Positions 1 to 6,066 of a stretch of 13,002 nucleotides of DNA are shown here, one piece after another. Each line of letters begins with the position of its first letter. Within the stretch, counting starts at the first letter, position 1. The position numbers and the translations under genes were made by a program. The notes below the pieces were generated by a model, which had not been told where the DNA came from, did not search any database, and was given only the letters and a program-made list of their open reading frames with translations. The stretch is from an uncultured Collinsella sp. (GTDB lineage Bacteria > Actinomycetota > Coriobacteriia > Coriobacteriales > Coriobacteriaceae): assembly GCA_900553415.1 (NCBI GenBank), contig USDH01000029.1:1-13002 (forward strand). Reading direction: 5' to 3'.

Positions 1-16
1 TTATGCCGATTGCAAC

Positions 17-1402
17 TTAAAACACATACATGCCGTCTGCCGTCTGGCGGATATCCGCGTTATAGAACGCCGTCATGGCTTTAACCATGTACGCGGTGTC
101 CTTTTCGCCCGCCGTTTCCACGCAGGAGTGCATCGCGAGCTGCGGGATGCCGATATCGACCGTGTTGAGCGACAGATGACCGTTTGAGATATTGCCGAGC
201 GTAGAGCCGCCCGCCATATCAGAGCGGTTGTGGAAGATCATCACCGGCACCTCGGCCTTACGGCAGATTTCGCCGAACACGGCGGCGGAAACGGAATCCG
301 TCGTATACTTCTGGTTTGCACTGTACTTGATGACGATGCCGCCGTTAAGCACAACCCGGTTGCGGGCATCGCACTTCTCGGCGTGGTTGGGGTGCACGGC
401 ATGTGCGTTGTCGCAGCTCACAAGCATCGAGGCGGCAAGTGCACGATGGTACGACTCGTCGTCAAAGCCCAGCGATCCGTTAATGCGGCGCAGCGCGTCG
501 GCCAAGAACGTCGACATGGCGCCTTGCTTGGTCTCGGAGCCAACCTCCTCGTTATCAAAGCAGCAAAAGACCGAAACATCGTGTGCGTTCTCAGCACCCA
601 AAAAAGCCTGCAGCGAGGTGTAGGCGCAGGCCAGGTCGTCGAGCTTGGGCGTCGAGATGAACTCGTCAGCCCAGCCCCAAATGCGCGCATCCTGACGATT
701 GACCAGGAACAGATCGCGGCCCAATATTTGCTCGGGCTCAACGTTCAGTTCGTCGGCGATCAGGGCGTCAAAATCTCCCTGTTTAAGGTCACCGGCGCTG
801 ATGAGCGGACACAGGTCGACGGCGCGGTTGGGCGCAAAGCCCTCATTAACGCCACGATTCATATGGATGGCAAGGCTCGGGATAATAGCGACCTCGCGCT
901 CGGTGGAAAGCAGGCGGCTCTCAATACGGTCGCCTTCGCGTACCAACACGCGTCCAGCCAGCGCCAGCGGGCGATCGAACCAGGTGTAGTCGATCATGCC
1001 GCCGTAGGCCTCGGTGTTCAGGCGCAGCGTCTCGCCCGCGCCGTCAAGCTCGGGCACGGCCTTAACCTTAAACGTCGGCGAGTCGCTGTGCGACGCCGTC
1101 AGCTGAAAATGGTAGTCGCCGGCAACGCCGTCCTCGCCCCACGTCGCGGCCAGGTCCTCGCCCACCTTAAAGGCAACAACGCTCGAGGTGTTGCGCTGCG
1201 TGTAATAACGCCCGCCCGGCTCGATGTCCCACGCCGCATTCTCGGGCAGGTAGGTAAAGCCCGCCTCGTCGAGCTCGGCCATAATGGTCGCCGCCGTATG
1301 GAACATGCTGGGGCATGCCTCGATAAAGTCGATAAGGTCGTTGGCGGCCTCGATATCGTCGGCCGTCACGTGCACGCGCTCGGGCGTTTCCTGATCCGTC
1401 AT
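17..1402 (-). CDS. M18 family aminopeptidase
   Basis: Predicted cytosolic zinc aminopeptidase of family M18 (aspartyl aminopeptidase / ApeB type), which removes N-terminal, often acidic, residues from peptides. The 461-aa product has the family length and the expected metal and catalytic motifs in order: TASHSDSP (His105), KLDDLA (Asp255), DNEEVGS (Glu285 as likely general base, Glu286 as metal ligand), SCDNAHAVHPN (Asp331) and QLAMHSCVE (His425). The frame is open 37 codons further upstream to 1513. I chose the ATG at 1402 because a good Shine-Dalgarno (AAAGGGGAG) lies just before it and the family homology begins there. It is divergent from the hydrolase gene at 1564. No signal peptide is visible. 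The family is certain; the exact substrate preference is not. Confidence 0.95.
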   Translation of the reverse strand: MTDQETPERVHVTADDIEAANDLIDFIEACPSMFHTAATIMAELDEAGFTYLPENAAWDIEPGGRYYTQRNTSSVVAFKVGEDLAATWGEDGVAGDYHFQLTASHSDSPTFKVKAVPELDGAGETLRLNTEAYGGMIDYTWFDRPLALAGRVLVREGDRIESRLLSTEREVAIIPSLAIHMNRGVNEGFAPNRAVDLCPLISAGDLKQGDFDALIADELNVEPEQILGRDLFLVNRQDARIWGWADEFISTPKLDDLACAYTSLQAFLGAENAHDVSVFCCFDNEEVGSETKQGAMSTFLADALRRINGSLGFDDESYHRALAASMLVSCDNAHAVHPNHAEKCDARNRVVLNGGIVIKYSANQKYTTDSVSAAVFGEICRKAEVPVMIFHNRSDMAGGSTLGNISNGHLSLNTVDIGIPQLAMHSCVETAGEKDTAYMVKAMTAFYNADIRQTADGMYVF

Positions 1403-1508
1403 GCTCTCCCCTTTCGCTGGGTTGATGGTCCCCTCCAGCATACCCCGCCACGCCAGCGCCGCGCCTTTCATTCCATGTTTAATCCCGCGCCGCTCACCAA
1501 GTTGAGCC

Positions 1509-1535
1509 ATCATACCCGCGCTCCTTTTGCGACAA
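1509..1535 (-). promoter_or_regulatory. Candidate promoter for the M18 aminopeptidase
   Basis: On the minus strand a TTGTCG box (1530-1535) precedes a TATGAT box (1509-1514) with a 15-bp spacer, which is short. It would give a leader of about 100 nt. It lies in the divergent gap shared with the gene at 1564. This is a motif match only. Confidence 0.28.
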
Positions 1536-1563
1536 TTACGCTAACAGGACGAGAGGAGCCGTC

Positions 1564-2649
1564 ATGAAGTCACGTAACATTGCCATCGCCTGCGGTGTCG
1601 CGGGAGTCGCCGTCGGCCTTGCCGCTGCCACCGGTATCGTTTATCACAAGCAAATCAAGTCCGCCGCGTCGCTCAAACGCTTGACCGGCTACGAGGATGG
1701 CTATGACCTGTACGCAATCGACATCGCCTACGACTACGATCTTGATCGCATCATCGCCGCTGGCGTGCGCGACGACCAGGCCTACATCGATGCCGTGGTG
1801 GCGCAGGTGCTGCCCGGTGTGCCGGTACATGTCCAGGCGCCCCAGTTTGCCTGCAGCGCTTTTGTCGCCGTAGATGCCGAAGGCCGCGTGCGCACCGGTC
1901 GCAATTACGACTTTAAGGACGACACCTCGGCGCTGCTGGTGCGCAATCACCCACGCGGCGGTTATGCCTCCATCGGGTTTGCCGCCCTTAACAACCTGGG
2001 CGATAACACTCCGCTCGACTCCGTCGCCGGACGCGCCGCCGCACTCATGGGCCCGTTTGCCCAGCTCGACGGTGTTAACGAGTGCGGCGTGTCCATTGCC
2101 GTACTCACCCTGGATTCCAAGCCCTGTGACCAGGACACGCAACGCCCCGTCATCAATACCTCGCTCGCCATCCGTCTGGTGCTCGACCGCGCGGCTACCA
2201 CGCAGGAGGCCGTCGACCTGCTTTCCGCCTACGACATGCACGCCATGGCCGGACGCGACTACCACTTCTTTATCAACGACGCCGCCGGTGACGCGCGCGT
2301 AGTAGAGTGGGATCCGCGCGATCCGGACCGCGCTTTCAAGGCGACGCCCGTGCGCCAGGTTACGAACTTCTACGCCTGCTATGGCGACGAAGTGCTGCCC
2401 AACCAAAAGAATGGCGAGCTGGGCCATGGCAAGGAGCGCGCCGTCGCAATCGCCGCTGTCCTCGACGCCCGTGCCGGCGCCCAAGACGAGGCAGTCGCTT
2501 GGAAGGCCCTACGCGCTGCGGCGCAAGAGCCCAATCCGGAAGACATCACCAGCAACACGCAGTGGTCGGTCGTCTTTGACAACACCGAGCCCGCTGCCGC
2601 CATCACGCTGCGCCGCCATTGGGGCGACGTCGACGCCTTCGCGCTGTAA
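1564..2649 (+). CDS. Membrane-anchored linear amide C-N hydrolase (Ntn hydrolase, C45/C59/acid-ceramidase-like)
   Basis: Predicted N-terminal-nucleophile amidase cleaving a linear amide bond. Known relatives act on conjugated bile acids, penicillin V, N-acyl ethanolamines or ceramides. The 361-aa protein starts with a short basic stretch and a hydrophobic segment (about residues 6-27), consistent with a signal anchor, so it probably acts outside the cytoplasm. After a pro-segment of roughly 70 residues comes ACSAFVA, with Cys97 as the likely nucleophile released by autocleavage, then the family's GRNYDF (113-118). VNECGVS (171-177) and NTQWSVVFDNTE (331-342) complete the fold signature. The start is supported by GAGGAG just upstream of the ATG. 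It is not a classical bile salt hydrolase, where the Cys directly follows Met1. Family call is firm; substrate is unknown. Confidence 0.85.
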   Translation: MKSRNIAIACGVAGVAVGLAAATGIVYHKQIKSAASLKRLTGYEDGYDLYAIDIAYDYDLDRIIAAGVRDDQAYIDAVVAQVLPGVPVHVQAPQFACSAFVAVDAEGRVRTGRNYDFKDDTSALLVRNHPRGGYASIGFAALNNLGDNTPLDSVAGRAAALMGPFAQLDGVNECGVSIAVLTLDSKPCDQDTQRPVINTSLAIRLVLDRAATTQEAVDLLSAYDMHAMAGRDYHFFINDAAGDARVVEWDPRDPDRAFKATPVRQVTNFYACYGDEVLPNQKNGELGHGKERAVAIAAVLDARAGAQDEAVAWKALRAAAQEPNPEDITSNTQWSVVFDNTEPAAAITLRRHWGDVDAFAL

Positions 2650-2720
2650 GGAGCCAGGCCCGTCGACCTTACACTCGCCTGACGTTGCTTACATTTCTAT
2701 ACGCTTGAGCTAACACGTTT

Positions 2721-2749
2721 TACCTCCGCATCAACAGTGTGCGGGGGTA
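2721..2749. other. 10-bp inverted repeat upstream of pfk (hairpin or operator)
   Basis: TACCTCCGCA (2721-2730) and TGCGGGGGTA (2740-2749) form a 10-bp stem with one G.T pair around a 9-nt centre. There is no T-run after it, so it is a poor intrinsic terminator for the hydrolase gene. It ends 15 bp before the likely -10 of pfk and covers its -35 region, which is a natural place for a repressor site. Function is inferred from position only. Confidence 0.4.
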
Positions 2750-2754
2750 AACTT

Positions 2755-2770
2755 ATGCGCATGTTATAAC
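2755..2770 (+). promoter_or_regulatory. Extended -10 promoter candidate for pfk
   Basis: TGTTATAAC (2762-2770) fits an extended -10 (TGn followed by TATAAC). No convincing -35 is present at the normal distance. The region consists of two abutting perfect 8-bp palindromes, ATGCGCAT (2755-2762) and GTTATAAC (2763-2770). The predicted start point would leave a very short leader before the GGAAGG ribosome site and the ATG at 2790. Confidence 0.42.
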
Positions 2771-2789
2771 TTGCCCGGAAGGATTCATC

Positions 2790-3869
2790 ATGCTCAGGAT
2801 CGGTCTTCTTACTAGTGGCGGCGACTGCCAGGCGCTCAACGCCACCATGCGCGGCATTGTCAAAACGCTCATGACCAATAGCGAAGAGCCTATCGAGATC
2901 TACGGTTTTGAGGACGGCTACCAGGGCCTTATCTACAGCAGGTTCCGCGTCATGACGCCCGCCGATTTTAGCGGCATCCTCACCCGCGGCGGCACCATCC
3001 TGGGCACGAGCCGTACGCCGTTCAAGCGCCTGGATACTCCCGAGGCCGACGGCGTCGAGAAGGTGCCCGCGATGGTCCACACCTATCACAAGCTGCAGCT
3101 CGACTGCCTGTTTATGCTGGGCGGCAACGGATCCACCAAGACCGCCAACCGCCTGCGCGAAGAAGGCCTCAACGTTATCGCCCTGCCCAAGACCATCGAT
3201 AACGACACCTGGGGCACCGAGATGACCTTTGGCTTTACGAGCGCCATCGACGTCGCCACCAAGTGCATCGACGACATCCACACCACCGCCTCGAGCCACG
3301 GCCGCGTGTTCGTCATCGAGATCATGGGCCACAAGGTTGGCTGGATCCCGCTGTACGCCGGCGTCGCGGGCGGCGCGGATGTCATCTTGATTCCCGAGAT
3401 TCCCTACGACATGGATAACGTCATCAAGACCATTGAGCATCGCATGGAGACCGGCAGCCGCTTTACCATCGTGGCCGTCGCCGAGGGCGCCATCTCCAAG
3501 AAGGACGCGGCGCTGTCCAAGAAGGAGTACAAGAAGAAGCTCGCCGAGCGCACGAGCCCGTCAATCGTGTACGACATCGCCAAGGAGATCGAGACCAAGA
3601 CCGGTCGCGAGACCCGCGTCGCCATCCCCGGCCACACGCAGCGCGGTGGCCAGCCCGATGCCCAGGACCGCATCTTTGCAACCCAGTGCGGCGTCGAGGC
3701 GGCTCTCGGCTGCCTACGCGGCGAGTTTGGCTATATGATTGCCCTGCGTGACGGCAAGATGTGCCACATGCCACTCGAGGAGGTCGCCGGCAAGCTCAAG
3801 TTTGTCGATCCCCAGAGCGATCTGGTACGCGAGGCCAAGGCGTTGGGCATCAGCTTCGGCGACGAATAG
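2790..3869 (+). CDS. pfkA: 6-phosphofructokinase (PfkA family, group III type)
   Basis: Cytosolic glycolytic enzyme phosphorylating fructose 6-phosphate to fructose 1,6-bisphosphate. The 359-aa protein has the PFK hallmarks: GLLTSGGDCQALNA (residues 5-18), GGNGS (111-115), PKTIDND (133-139, catalytic Asp137), SSHGRVFVIEIMG (168-180) and GHTQRGGQP (281-289). By E. coli numbering, Gly114 aligns with Gly104, which favours ATP. Lys134 aligns with Gly124, and Lys there is typical of PPi-linked and group III enzymes. Asn113 replaces Asp103, a Mg-ATP contact. The donor is therefore probably ATP, but the sequence alone does not settle it. GGAAGG precedes the ATG. The last three codons lie inside the palindrome at 3861-4045. 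Confidence 0.95.
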   Translation: MLRIGLLTSGGDCQALNATMRGIVKTLMTNSEEPIEIYGFEDGYQGLIYSRFRVMTPADFSGILTRGGTILGTSRTPFKRLDTPEADGVEKVPAMVHTYHKLQLDCLFMLGGNGSTKTANRLREEGLNVIALPKTIDNDTWGTEMTFGFTSAIDVATKCIDDIHTTASSHGRVFVIEIMGHKVGWIPLYAGVAGGADVILIPEIPYDMDNVIKTIEHRMETGSRFTIVAVAEGAISKKDAALSKKEYKKKLAERTSPSIVYDIAKEIETKTGRETRVAIPGHTQRGGQPDAQDRIFATQCGVEAALGCLRGEFGYMIALRDGKMCHMPLEEVAGKLKFVDPQSDLVREAKALGISFGDE

Positions 3870-4045
3870 CCTCGGCCGAAACTGCTCTCATCGGAGACCC
3901 CAGGGCTTACCTCCCAAATCGTCCTCGGACATGTCAGGATCCCGCCGTGCGCTCCGCGCGGCGGGATCCTTCCGTCCTGCGGAAAGATTTGGGAGGTAAG
4001 CCCCGGGGCCTCCTGCGGTAACTAGGGAGGCCGAGGCTATTCGTC
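3861..4045. repeat. 185-bp centred palindrome at the 3' end of pfk
   Basis: A long inverted repeat with no indels, centred on 3953. Three pairs of blocks match: an outer exact 17-bp arm (3861-3877 / 4029-4045), a middle 28-bp arm with two mismatches (3893-3920 / 3986-4013), and an inner 16-bp arm with one mismatch (3936-3951 / 3955-3970) around a 3-nt loop. These are separated by non-matching blocks of exactly 15 nt on each side. Those blocks tend to hold their own mini-hairpins, for example GTCC-TC-GGAC on the left and TCCG-TCCTG-CGGA on the right. The outer left arm contains the last two pfk codons and the TAG stop. No transposase gene and no obvious target duplication are visible. It may stabilise or terminate the pfk mRNA. 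It fills much of the 394-bp gap between pfk and the next gene. Confidence 0.85.
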
Positions 4046-4147
4046 TTCTTGCTGCAAGTGCGTGGGCTGAGGATTTTGGGATGTTGCAGGCTCTTAGCTG
4101 AGAGTAGCACTGACATTTGTCCTGAAATGGCTGGTCGTTAGGGGTTG

Positions 4148-4207
4148 CTACCGGTAGTTGCGGTAGGGTTGGGGCAGATTCTAACTAGAAATGGTGGTCG
4201 CTACCGC
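4148..4207. promoter_or_regulatory. Putative operator/promoter region of the XRE regulator gene
   Basis: A perfect 10-bp palindrome CTACCGGTAG (4148-4157) is followed by GCGGTAG (4160-4166) and its inverted copy CTACCGC (4201-4207). The repeated CTACCG core within 120 bp of a helix-turn-helix gene suggests an autoregulatory binding region. Promoter boxes here are weak (a TTGCGG at 4158 at best). The remainder of 4046-4263 shows nothing else that I can identify. Confidence 0.35.
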
Positions 4208-4263
4208 TTGTTCTCGGCATACTCGGCTCATTCGATTACGGTCACCACATGAAAGGAACTGCC

Positions 4264-5184
4264 ATGGATCTTGCGATAGCACAGCGGCTCGTTGATCGCC
4301 GCAAGGCTGCCGGGCTTTCTCAGGAGGCACTTGCCGCCCAGTTGGGCGTGAGTCGTCAGGCTGTCAGTAAATGGGAGCGCAGCGAATCCTCGCCCGATAC
4401 CGATAACCTTATTGCGCTCGCCGCGCTGTATGGCGTGTCGCTGGATGAGCTGCTGTATGGGGAGGCGGCCAACGATGCCGACGACCTGAAGGACGGTAGC
4501 GCCGACACCGAGACGGCGGATGTGGCTGACGAGGCTGAGGGTTCTGCCGAGCACGCCGATTGCGGCAACAAACCACTTGTCGATATTTCCCTCGCGCGCG
4601 GTATCCACGTCATTGATCCCAATAAAGGCGAGGAAGTCCATGTTGGTTGGAGCGGCATCCATGTGACCAACGAGCGCAAAGGCGAAGAGGTGCATGTGGG
4701 GCCGGGCGGCGTGCATATCGATACGCTTGAGGACGATGGGCATAGCGTACGCACCAATGACGACGGCACCGTCACCATCGACGGCGAGACGTTTTCCAGC
4801 TGGAAGGAAGCACACGACAAGCTCGACCATCATGGCAAGCATTTCCACACCAAGGTCGGACGTGCATGGAACAAATTCCCCTTCCCCGCACTTGTCACTC
4901 TCGCCTATCTGGTGCTCGGCATTGTCTACGGCACATGGGGCATGGGGCTTTTCCTCGTCTTTTTGATTCCCGTCTACTACGCGATTGGTGACTTCATCGA
5001 TCGACGCCATTTGTCTAAGCTGATCGAGGTCATCTACCCGGCAGCCGCCATCGCTTGGTTCCTCTACATGTGGCTCTGTTTGGGACAGCCCCATCCTGCA
5101 TGGATCATCCTCATCACGATTCCCGTCATCAAAGCGCTCATGCGCTGGTGCCGCAAACAATGGAAGCACCGCCAACAGGCCTAA
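4264..5184 (+). CDS. XRE-family HTH regulator with internal GIHV repeats and C-terminal membrane domain
   Basis: Predicted membrane-tethered transcription regulator of 306 aa. Residues 1-65 form a Cro/C1-type HTH domain (GLSQEALAAQLGVSRQAVSKWERSES). An acidic linker (about 66-105) leads to a tandem repeat of 18 residues: GIHVIDPNKGEEVHVGWS (113-130), GIHVTNERKGEEVHVGPG (131-148) and a partial third unit from GVHIDT (149). After a His-rich stretch (about 184-195) come three or four hydrophobic segments (about 205-225, 226-244, 253-273, 278-293). The WGMGLFLVFLIPVYY motif is common at the C-termini of similar clostridial XRE proteins. The ATG at 4264 is preferred over the in-frame ATG at 4249, because AAAGGA sits just before 4264. 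The signal sensed and the target genes are unknown. Confidence 0.82.
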   Translation: MDLAIAQRLVDRRKAAGLSQEALAAQLGVSRQAVSKWERSESSPDTDNLIALAALYGVSLDELLYGEAANDADDLKDGSADTETADVADEAEGSAEHADCGNKPLVDISLARGIHVIDPNKGEEVHVGWSGIHVTNERKGEEVHVGPGGVHIDTLEDDGHSVRTNDDGTVTIDGETFSSWKEAHDKLDHHGKHFHTKVGRAWNKFPFPALVTLAYLVLGIVYGTWGMGLFLVFLIPVYYAIGDFIDRRHLSKLIEVIYPAAAIAWFLYMWLCLGQPHPAWIILITIPVIKALMRWCRKQWKHRQQA

Positions 5185-5227
5185 CACGCTCCGACCCACC
5201 AGCACCCAACCACCCCCGCCCTTCTCC

Positions 5228-5298
5228 TAAGTTGCGGTGAGATAGGGACTGTTTTGAAGCTCCAAAGCGCCAAACAGTCCGTATATCACCGCAACCTA
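5228..5298. repeat. Palindromic element after the XRE gene
   Basis: Arms of 24 bp (5231-5254 and 5272-5295) match at 22 positions around a 17-nt loop, and pairing continues imperfectly for three more bases. The left arm begins GTTGCGGTGA and ends GGACTGTTT. No T-run follows, so it is not a standard intrinsic terminator. It may stabilise the mRNA 3' end or be a dispersed palindrome. It is the first of three hairpins in the gene-free stretch 5185-5628. Confidence 0.7.
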
Positions 5299-5308
5299 CA
5301 AACAACTG

Positions 5309-5345
5309 GGTCAGTTCCGGCACGGAGATTAGCATTGAGCTGACC
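5309..5345. other. Minor hairpin between two palindromic elements
   Basis: GGTCAGTTC (5309-5317) pairs with GAGCTGACC (5337-5345) with one wobble, around a 19-nt loop. It is weak alone and is recorded because it sits between two longer palindromes. Confidence 0.3.
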
Positions 5346-5359
5346 ACGCGCCAAGAAAA

Positions 5360-5499
5360 GGGCCTATTTACTACGTTTAACTCGAGAGGGCCGACCATAC
5401 CCGCCTTTTCCGAATATTTGCAAGCCCTCTACCTGCGGTTTTAATTTCATAATCTTTGTCATGGTCGAGAGTGTGGTAGCAAACGTAGTAGATAGGCCC
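5360..5499. repeat. 140-bp MITE-like element with 19-bp terminal inverted repeats
   Basis: The ends 5360-5378 and 5481-5499 are inverted repeats matching at 18 of 19 positions; the odd pair is a G.U wobble in plus-strand RNA. Shorter nested inverted pairs lie inside: CGACCAT (5392-5398) with ATGGTCG (5461-5467), and AGAGGGC (5385-5391) with GCCCTCT (5424-5430). It has no gene and is AT-richer than its neighbours. The size and terminal repeats resemble a miniature inverted-repeat element, but no transposase or clear target duplication is seen. From its end to the gene at 5629 nothing further was recognised. Confidence 0.65.
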
Positions 5500-5628
5500 G
5501 TTTTGCGGCATACGACCCATTCAAGCCCAATCTCGAAGGCTGGAGAAAGCCCTTCATCCACGCCTGTGAGCGAAAACCAAATAGAATGAAAGGCAAATGG
5601 AAAAGCCCGTTTAACGAGCGGAGGACAT

Positions 5629-5949
5629 ATGCGCGACGTAGCCGAAAGCGACTGGAAGCTGTTTAAGAAAATGCTTCCTCAATGGCAAGAACGTTATATG
5701 GAAAAGCTCATCGGCCAGTATGTTGAGATACTGAACGGCGACAGTGAAGCGTCCAGTAGATTTTGGGCACTAGAAGAGCGCCTCAATAGAGACAAGCTGT
5801 CCTCAGGCGTAATTGCAAACGACATTCGCCGCAGCACAATGCACCGCGAGATAGCCAATTTGCTTATCGACAGCGTGATCACCCTTGACGACCTTGACGG
5901 TTTTACCGAGGACATTAAGAGCTATGCGCAACACTGGATTGGCCAGTAA
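5629..5949 (+). CDS. Small uncharacterised conserved protein (106 aa)
   Basis: A short acidic, probably all-helical soluble protein. The start is well supported by GGAGG six bases before the ATG at 5629. Visible features are a charged amphipathic N-terminus (KLFKKMLPQWQERYMEKLIGQY, residues about 10-31), the central phrase SSRFWALEERLNRDK (41-55) and a C-terminal VITLDDLDGFTEDIK. The FWALE-R-N-DK pattern and DDL-GFS/T-EL ending resemble a short family of unknown function found in clostridia; this is recall, not a search. It has no signal peptide and no membrane segment. It stands alone, convergent with the ABC operon, with hairpins on both sides. No function is proposed. Confidence 0.75.
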   Translation: MRDVAESDWKLFKKMLPQWQERYMEKLIGQYVEILNGDSEASSRFWALEERLNRDKLSSGVIANDIRRSTMHREIANLLIDSVITLDDLDGFTEDIKSYAQHWIGQ

Positions 5950-5984
5950 GAGCACTGAACGACAGACATCCCCAGCAAAACGGG

Positions 5985-6022
5985 GCAAACGCCGGGCCAC
6001 CTAATGGTTGTCCGGCGTTTGC
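5985..6022. terminator. Bidirectional hairpin between convergent genes
   Basis: GCAAACGCCGG (5985-5995) and CCGGCGTTTGC (6012-6022) form a perfect 11-bp stem, with a further ACC/GGT pairing inside the loop. It lies 35 bp after the small gene and beyond the ABC operon terminator. On the plus strand there is no T-tract; on the minus strand a short TTTT follows after CCCCG. It probably supports termination of the small gene or blocks read-through. Confidence 0.55.
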
Positions 6023-6026
6023 GCAG

Positions 6027-6055
6027 ATAAAACCTGCCAAAATAAACCTGTCCCT
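6027..6055 (-). repeat. 29-bp repeat, copy 1 (downstream of ABC operon)
   Basis: This 29-bp sequence is an exact inverted match to 9599-9627. The two copies lie on either side of the ABC operon, about 3.5 kb apart. This copy supplies the 3' arm and T-tract of the operon terminator. Confidence 0.9.
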
Positions 6056-6066
6056 TTTTGGCAGGT
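6027..6066 (-). terminator. Intrinsic terminator of the ABC transporter operon
   Basis: On the minus strand ACCTGCCAAAA (6066-6056) pairs perfectly with TTTTGGCAGGT (6042-6032) and is followed directly by TTTTAT. This is a classical 11-bp stem plus T-tract. The stem begins on the last base of the permease stop codon. Its 3' half is one copy of the 29-bp sequence found again at 9599-9627. Confidence 0.82.

Noticed and set aside
230..1567. A 445-codon open frame on the plus strand opposite the M18 aminopeptidase gene
   Set aside because: It is antisense to a gene with complete catalytic motifs. Its translation has no recognisable domain and is typical of open shadows in GC-rich coding DNA.
1570..2484. 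A 304-codon minus-strand frame opposite the amide hydrolase gene
   Set aside because: Low-complexity V/G/H-rich translation without motifs, fully inside a convincing gene on the other strand.
1564..2649. Classical bile salt hydrolase / penicillin V acylase call
   Set aside because: The nucleophile is not Cys2; it follows a membrane anchor and pro-segment. Only the broader amide hydrolase family is supported.
2697..3440. A 247-codon minus-strand frame over the pfk start region
   Set aside because: Antisense to the conserved PFK coding sequence with no family features.
3739..4116. Short frames on both strands through the 185-bp palindrome, both reading RP(Q/R)GLPPKS
   Set aside because: The similarity arises because the two arms are inverted copies; there is no start context or coding bias.
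4228..5205. A 325-codon minus-strand frame covering the XRE regulator gene
   Set aside because: The plus strand has an HTH domain, repeats, membrane helices and a ribosome site; the antisense translation has none of these.
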